In this document: piece by piece, positions 32,601 to 37,509 of the stretch
Numbering within the stretch: the first letter of the stretch is position 1
How the letters are laid out: the number at the start of each line of letters is the position of its first letter
DNA from: Planctomycetaceae bacterium
Lineage (GTDB): Bacteria; Planctomycetota; Planctomycetia; Planctomycetales; Planctomycetaceae
Direction of reading: 5' to 3'
Assembly (NCBI GenBank): GCA_018699955.1
Contig: JABISG010000067.1
Location: forward strand, 1 to 37,509
DNA: 37,509 bases
Notes under the pieces: model-generated
The model's database searches: none
The model's input: the letters and a program-made list of their open reading frames with translations, nothing else
What the model was told of the DNA's origin: nothing
Program-made: the position numbers and the translations under genes

Positions 32601-33542
32601 TTACGTTGCCAACAGTCCATCGATCATCATGATTGCGGCCGGTCCGACCAGTACGACGAAAATGCCCGGGAAGATAAACAGCACCAGCGGGAAGATCATC
32701 TTCACGGCGGTCTTCGCTGCCCGTTCTTCGGCCATTTGGCTTCGTTTGATACGCATGCTATCGGACTGCACGCGAATGGCGTGGGCGATAGACGATCCGA
32801 ACTTGTCGGCCTGAATCAGGATGGCGCCAAACGCCCGCATGTCATCGACACCGGTGCGAATGCCCATATCGTGCAGCACCTCACGGCGCGGGCGGCCCAT
32901 TTGCAACTGCATGTTGCACATGGCAAATTCCCCGCAGACATCGGGATGAGAATCTTCAAGTTCTTCAGAAACTCGCAACATGCCGGCATCGAGTCCCAGC
33001 CCCGCTTCGACGCAGACGACCAACAAGTCGAGCGCATCGGGCATGCCCAGAAAAATGCGTTCCTGCCGCGCTCTCTTCAGAAACCACACGCCAATTTCAG
33101 GCAAGTAGAATCCTAGTCCACCGCCGATCACCAGCGATGACCATCCCTTCTGTGTCATGCCCCAGGAGGTCATTCCAAAACCACCGCCTGCGAGCAAACC
33201 GACAAACAGCAATGCGACTTTTAATGCCAGGAAGATCTGCGCCGCATTGGGCGAGTTGAATCCGGCGTTCGCCAGCCGCACCTTCAGTTCGCTTTGCTCC
33301 AATTCCGTTTTTGTACCAAGCGCCTTCGAGAGTGCGGGGGCTGCTTTTCCCAACATCGCGCCCACACCGGTTGCCTGCGACGATCCGGGCACTTCACCCT
33401 TGTTTCGCAGACTCGGATCGCGTAATTCATCCAGCCGCTCGCTGGCCCGCGATTCGGACGAGGAGAAGAAGTTGAACACGGCCCACGCGCCGATAACAAT
33501 CGCCGCGAACACGATCCAAGGTAGGATGTTTGCAAGTTCCAT
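32601..33542 (-). CDS. tadC: Tad platform protein TadC (GspF-like)
   Basis: 313 residues; the ATG at 33542 follows AGGAA. Hydrophobic segments lie at the N-terminus (ILPWIVFAAIVIGAWAVF), near residues 105-125 (LALKVALLFVGLLAGGGFG) and at the C-terminus (MIFPLVLFIFPGIFVVLVGPAA). The GspF-type cytoplasmic domain contains PDALDLLVVCVEAGLGLDAGM, the usual signature. TadC forms, with TadB, the inner-membrane platform on which the TadA ATPase drives pilus or protein secretion. It is the last of three genes, 80 bases after tadB. Confidence 0.9.
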   Translation of the reverse strand: MELANILPWIVFAAIVIGAWAVFNFFSSSESRASERLDELRDPSLRNKGEVPGSSQATGVGAMLGKAAPALSKALGTKTELEQSELKVRLANAGFNSPNAAQIFLALKVALLFVGLLAGGGFGMTSWGMTQKGWSSLVIGGGLGFYLPEIGVWFLKRARQERIFLGMPDALDLLVVCVEAGLGLDAGMLRVSEELEDSHPDVCGEFAMCNMQLQMGRPRREVLHDMGIRTGVDDMRAFGAILIQADKFGSSIAHAIRVQSDSMRIKRSQMAEERAAKTAVKMIFPLVLFIFPGIFVVLVGPAAIMMIDGLLAT

Positions 33543-33622
33543 CGTTCAATTCCTGATTATTTCAAAGCCAAGGCTTGTCGGCTGTCGGTTCGCAAGTTTG
33601 TTCGTTAGCTGAGTAGGGTTTC

Positions 33623-34591
33623 TCAAATCTTGATGTCAACGATTTTCTTAATGACAACCGCACCAAGAATCTGCAGTACGACGGCCACCGCAATCATTTT
33701 GCGGCCCAACTCTTCGGTGAACAGCAACATGACATAGGGCGGGTTGAGGTAGTAGACCGCCATGAACAACGCGATGGGTAACCCCATCAGCACAACGCCA
33801 CTGATGCGTCCTTCGCCGGTCAACGCCTGCACCTGCCCCAGAATTTTGAACCGCTCGCGGATGAGATAACCGATCTTGTCGAGAATCTCAGCCATGTCTC
33901 CACCCGCCTGCTTTTGAATGACGACTGCCGTCACGAAAAACTTCAGGTCCATGTTGGGCATCCGACTGAGCATGTTCTTCAGAGCTTTCTCAATGGGAAT
34001 GCCCAGATTTTGTTCCTCATATGCCTGTGCGAATTCGGCCGCAATCGGGATCGGCATCTCTTCCACCACCACGTGCAAGCCCGATGCCAAGCTGTGACCG
34101 GAGCGCAGCGCCCTGGCGATCAGTTCCATTGCATCGGGTAATTGCTTGGCGAATTTTTTGAAACGTGATTTGCGACGGAACATCAGCCAGAACAACGGAA
34201 TCAGTCCTGCTATCAGTCCCGCGATCGGAAATAACGGAATTGGGGCGCCGCCAATCCAGACGAGGGCAATCGCTGCGACGCCGCACCCGATGCTCAAGCC
34301 AAAAAACGTCTCCGGCTTGATCGGCGAATCGGCCTGTTCAAACAGCAGCGTCAGTTTCGAGAGGCGTTTGGTCAACGCGTTGAAGAGTCCGGCCAGTCCA
34401 TCCAGACCTTCGCGAATCATTTCCTCCTTAACGACACCGCTTCCGGCGCTGTCAGCGGATCGCTGACCGGTGAGGACTTCGAGACGATCTTCGGCACTAC
34501 TTCCGCCGTAATCGCGCATGATGAAGATCGCCACTCCGACCAGCGCAGCAACGGCAATGAATGCCGCAATGGAAATCAGAAACGGGTCCAT
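33623..34591 (-). CDS. tadB: Tad platform protein TadB (GspF-like)
   Basis: 322 residues from the ATG at 34591. The frame is open upstream into the 3' end of tadA, which is a shadow. Membrane segments are FLISIAAFIAVAALVGVAIF at the N-terminus, a central pair (GLSIGCGVAAIALVWIGG and PLFPIAGLIAGLIPLFWLMF) and a C-terminal pair (VVLMGLPIALFMAVYYLN, VAVVLQILGAVVI). The T2SS-F domain has LPDAMELIARALRSGHSL and FVTAVVIQKQAGGDMAEIL. It is a partner of TadC and TadA, between them in the same operon. Confidence 0.9.
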   Translation of the reverse strand: MDPFLISIAAFIAVAALVGVAIFIMRDYGGSSAEDRLEVLTGQRSADSAGSGVVKEEMIREGLDGLAGLFNALTKRLSKLTLLFEQADSPIKPETFFGLSIGCGVAAIALVWIGGAPIPLFPIAGLIAGLIPLFWLMFRRKSRFKKFAKQLPDAMELIARALRSGHSLASGLHVVVEEMPIPIAAEFAQAYEEQNLGIPIEKALKNMLSRMPNMDLKFFVTAVVIQKQAGGDMAEILDKIGYLIRERFKILGQVQALTGEGRISGVVLMGLPIALFMAVYYLNPPYVMLLFTEELGRKMIAVAVVLQILGAVVIKKIVDIKI

Positions 34592-34682
34592 GACAAATTC
34601 CAGTCTTGCAGTCAAAGAGTTGAGTTCGGCTGTTTGGTCTGTTGAAAACGATTCGAGGAACAACGGATACGCGACGATGTCG

Positions 34683-36008
34683 TTAGCCGATGACGCGTGC
34701 CGAGAACAGATTGCTCGGTAAACGCACACCGGAAGCTTCCAGTCGTTCCATGCATGCCGGCCGTACACCGGTCGATTCAAAGTGTCCGAATGCCCGGCCG
34801 TCTTCGTCGATGCCGTCTTGTGCGAACAGGAAAATGTCCTGCATGATGACCGTTTCCTGTTCCATGTTCAGAACTTCGGTAATGTGTGTTGTCTTTCGCG
34901 GACCTCCCTGCAGACGGTTCACCTGAATGATGATATCGACCGCCGAGGCGAACTGATGCCGGAGTGCTTTCAGCGGCAATTCGACACCGCCCATCGCAAT
35001 CATCGTTTCCAATCGGGAGACGGCGTCGCGAGGCGTGTTCGCGTGAATGGTCGTCAGCGATCCTTCGTGTCCGGTGTTCATGGCCTGCAGCATATCGAGC
35101 GCTTCGCCACCCCGGCATTCGCCGATGATGATGCGGTCCGGCCGCATACGCAGGGCGTTCTTCACCAGATCGGTGGCGTTCACACGTCCCTTTCCTTCGA
35201 TGTTTGCGGGTCGCGTTTCCAGTCGCAGTACATGCTCTTGCTGCAGCTGCAATTCGGCCGCGTCTTCAATCGTCAGCACGCGTTGATCGCCAGGAATGAA
35301 ACTGGAGAGCGTGTTGAGCAGCGTCGTTTTACCAGAACCGGTGCCGCCACTGATAATCATATTCAGCCGCGCCTTGATGGCCCCTTCGAGGAACATCACC
35401 ATCTCGGGCGTGAAGGCACCGAAATTCAGCAGGTCTTCCAATGTCAGGGGATTCGAACCGAATCGCCGAATGGTCAGCGATGGCCCATCGAGCGCCAACG
35501 GCGGAATGATCGCATTGACCCGGGAACCGTCGGGCAGGCGGGCATCGCACATCGGCGAAGTTTCATCGATCCGGCGTCCAACCTTCGAAACGATCCGATC
35601 GAGAATCTGCATCAGGTGCGCGTTGTCGCGAAACGTGACGCTGGACCGCTGGATGCGACCATCTTTTTCAATAAACACATGCTTGGGGCCGTTGATCATG
35701 ATGTCGGCGATGCCTTCTTCTTTCAGCAGCATCTCCAACGGCCCGAACCCAAAGGTTTCATCGAGAACTTCTTCGATGAGCCGTTCCCGCTCCGAACGGT
35801 TGAGCAACGGGTTTTCCGTATCGCACAGATGTTCGACAACCAAACGGATTTCGCGGCGCAGAGTGTCCCCCTGCAAGTCTCCCAGTCGCGACAGATCGAG
35901 CTTATCGACCAGCTTGCCGTGAATGAGTCGCTTCAGATCTTCAAATTCGTTATGAGACGAATCCTTTTCCCGCGACATGCGGGCACCGTTTTGGTTCATC
36001 GTGGTCAT
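34683..36008 (-). CDS. tadA: Tad secretion ATPase TadA/CpaF
   Basis: 441 residues. The Walker A motif GGTGSGKTT is at 221-229, with acidic [13 protein letters not shown], the Walker B region [21 protein letters not shown] and the His box [17 protein letters not shown]. An N-terminal domain (about 20-150) contains [22 protein letters not shown]. TadA is a hexameric ATPase that powers the Tad pilus at the inner membrane. The start is the ATG at 36008 or the one at 35999; AAGGAA is 12 bases before the first. It is the first gene of tadA-tadB-tadC (gaps of 91 and 80 bases), and a divergent lipoprotein gene lies 543 bases upstream. Confidence 0.93.
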   Translation of the reverse strand: MTTMNQNGARMSREKDSSHNEFEDLKRLIHGKLVDKLDLSRLGDLQGDTLRREIRLVVEHLCDTENPLLNRSERERLIEEVLDETFGFGPLEMLLKEEGIADIMINGPKHVFIEKDGRIQRSSVTFRDNAHLMQILDRIVSKVGRRIDETSPMCDARLPDGSRVNAIIPPLALDGPSLTIRRFGSNPLTLEDLLNFGAFTPEMVMFLEGAIKARLNMIISGGTGSGKTTLLNTLSSFIPGDQRVLTIEDAAELQLQQEHVLRLETRPANIEGKGRVNATDLVKNALRMRPDRIIIGECRGGEALDMLQAMNTGHEGSLTTIHANTPRDAVSRLETMIAMGGVELPLKALRHQFASAVDIIIQVNRLQGGPRKTTHITEVLNMEQETVIMQDIFLFAQDGIDEDGRAFGHFESTGVRPACMERLEASGVRLPSNLFSARVIG

Positions 36009-36551
36009 CGGCCAGGGAATTCCTTCTGAATGTGTGTCTTTCGGCGTATCGACTCTCGATCCGTGGCGTCATCCGGGCTGGAAACAAAGAGACATTTGCT
36101 CACACCCCGACGACGGCAAGTTGAACGAACCACGAGATACCGCAGTGCAATCCCCATCCAGCGGAACCGCGGCATCTGTGATCAATCCACGAAAAACGTA
36201 GCTTGTGGAACAGAGCGAGGCGGCCGAATTGAGCAATTCGTTGCAAAAAGACCACAAACCTGGCGCGTAAACGCGACCGACATTGGCGCTTGCGACGAAT
36301 GTACCGATTGCGACCATGCAATACAGCAACAATGTACCCGGCCGATGCTTTGAAATCGGCGGGGAGATCGCCGCGAGTCCCCCGTTTGATTTGAGCGGCA
36401 TGGGGTTGCACTGAAGTTCGGACTAGGTCACAATTGCACTGCTGTTATCGGTAATGTCATTTTCTGTAGAGTTCGATCTAATACGTTCCGTTACTCAACG
36501 CGGACGGCGATCCGGTCGATCATCTTCCCTCAACTGAGCGAAGGGTTTGCG
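36009..36551. other. 543-base divergent intergenic region
   Basis: Lies between the tadA start and the lipoprotein gene start, and should hold both promoters. I see no convincing -35/-10 pair, hairpin or small gene. Open frames of about 100 codons on both strands are Arg/Cys-rich without a recognisable protein pattern. Confidence 0.45.
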
Positions 36552-37509
36552 ATGCGCAACTTTTCCCTGTTTTCGATTCGTGCAGCCGTTTTCCCGCTGT
36601 TACTGACGCTGGCCGTCGGCTGCGGTTCGGACGAAGAGGTTGTAACAGCCGACGGCGAAGCGGGGGGCGGGAATGAGAGCGGAGGCGATGTCAACAGCGC
36701 ACCAGCCGCTCCGATGGCGCCAATGGGCACGGGTTCGTCGGAACCCGCAGGAGACGGGATGGGGACATCCAGCCCCGAATCGATGATGACCACGGCCGAT
36801 CCGATGGCGGCTGGTGGACCGGGCGGTCCTGGTGGCGAAGCGGGCTATCCCGGTGGTGGACCAACCGATGGCACCGCACAACCGGCAGCGGCAAAGTTTC
36901 CCAAGGATTTCGCTGAGTGGAAGCCGGACGATTATCGCAACGCCGCCCGCACAGCCGACAAGCGTGCCATACCTGCCATCGAGCAACTGGTCGAAAGAAC
37001 TCCAGAAGATGCGGGGACGGCGGAATTGCTGGCCGAACTGCTGCCGTTGGTCGGCAAATCATCAAACGGAAACAACGGTGGAAACCCCGGCGGCTACAAC
37101 CTTCCCGGAATGGGTCCTGGGACGGGCGATCCAACCATGCCTCCGGGAAGCGCCCCACCAACGACACCTGGAGCCGGTGCCCAACCTGGAGCGACGCCCC
37201 AACTTGATGAAACGTTGACACCGAACATCGACGACGCTGACGCGAGCATACAGCCGATGTCGGATACCCCCGGTGCTTCAACCACCACGCCGATGCCAGG
37301 CACAACACCGATGCCGGGCGGAGTTCCATCGTCGGGAGATCTCCCTGGCGGAACACCGATGCCGGGGGGTTACCCAGGCGGTAACAACAATGGCGGCTAT
37401 CCTGGTGGTGGCGGCGGACAGAACGGCGGCAATCCAGGGGAACTGGTTCACGCGATTATCGACGGGCTGGCGAAGAACAATTCGGGTCCGGCTTGGCAGG
37501 CGTTGACTC
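36552..37509 (+). CDS. Large low-complexity lipoprotein, partial (3' end outside window)
   Basis: The frame is open from the ATG at 36552 (GAAGGG upstream) to the edge, giving at least 319 residues. A lipoprotein signal ends LLLTLAVGCGSDEE, with the acylated Cys at C24. Pro/Gly/Met/Ser/Thr-rich low complexity follows (about 35-115). Then comes a folded segment: FPKDFAEWKPDDYRNAARTADKRAIPAIEQLV and TAELLAELLPLVG. A second low-complexity block contains repeats such as TPMPGTTPMPGG. The last visible part (ELVHAIIDGLAKNNSGPAWQAL) starts another helical element. Outer or inner membrane attachment is likely; function unknown. It is divergent from the tad operon. Confidence 0.78.
   Translation, partial: MRNFSLFSIRAAVFPLLLTLAVGCGSDEEVVTADGEAGGGNESGGDVNSAPAAPMAPMGTGSSEPAGDGMGTSSPESMMTTADPMAAGGPGGPGGEAGYPGGGPTDGTAQPAAAKFPKDFAEWKPDDYRNAARTADKRAIPAIEQLVERTPEDAGTAELLAELLPLVGKSSNGNNGGNPGGYNLPGMGPGTGDPTMPPGSAPPTTPGAGAQPGATPQLDETLTPNIDDADASIQPMSDTPGASTTTPMPGTTPMPGGVPSSGDLPGGTPMPGGYPGGNNNGGYPGGGGGQNGGNPGELVHAIIDGLAKNNSGPAWQALT

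Noticed and set aside
34782..36029. 415-codon plus-strand open frame antisense to tadA
   Set aside because: TadA is unmistakable on the other strand; this frame is a codon-bias shadow.

Overview
The window looks like a piece of a chromosome from a planctomycete (phylum Planctomycetota). The evidence is the combination of gene families rather than any single marker: a PQQ-type beta-propeller protein starting with an SRFRGPNGSG-like motif, a Tat-exported Gfo/Idh/MocA oxidoreductase, a membrane-anchored formylglycine-generating-enzyme-like protein, an MJ0042-type zinc-ribbon protein, a two-domain SppA, an HDOD regulator, scattered Tad secretion genes and a Gly/Met/Gln-rich secreted protein. Genes are mostly monocistronic and face both ways. 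Many starts lack a clear Shine-Dalgarno, and several gaps carry dispersed palindromic repeats. I cannot name a genus.

Layout. 1-4050: end of a glycosyltransferase, a secreted PQQ-like propeller protein, threonine synthase and a conserved unknown. 4244-12028: a secreted six-hairpin-like protein, SppA, a ferredoxin-NADP reductase-type flavoprotein, a repeat-rich gap, a Tat-exported polysaccharide deacetylase-like protein and a secreted isochorismatase-fold protein. 12077-18282: purD, a low-complexity secreted protein, a small unknown, a THUMP-like methyltransferase, two small accessory unknowns, a repeat mosaic and an HpcH/HpaI aldolase. 18282-23936: FGE-like protein, zinc-ribbon protein, HDOD regulator, a 709-base stretch with no convincing gene, a possible HEPN protein and tRNA-Thr(CGT). 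24350-32556: a co-directional series of pyruvate carboxylase, Gfo/Idh oxidoreductase, PLP-dependent decarboxylase, MBL-fold hydrolase and CpdA-like phosphodiesterase. 32601-36008: tadA-tadB-tadC on the minus strand, with a partial lipoprotein gene diverging at the right edge.

How the genes work together. Only tadABC is a clear functional operon: the ATPase and two inner-membrane platform proteins of a Tad pilus or secretion machine. The Gfo/Idh and decarboxylase genes are separated by 7 bases and are probably co-transcribed. Most others are housekeeping genes (threonine, purine and anaplerotic metabolism) or envelope proteins placed side by side.

The strongest non-coding signal is in the intergenic DNA. 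Seven of eight convergent gene junctions carry a hairpin, and six of those seven lack a T-tract. There is also a composite repeat (9428-9715) with direct outer arms and inverted inner palindromes, and a shuffled repeat mosaic (16904-17246). I see no complete insertion sequence, CRISPR array, rRNA or obvious defence island. The best candidate for something undescribed at the protein level is the orphan HEPN-like gene at 22915-23505 beside the unexplained 22206-22914 stretch.
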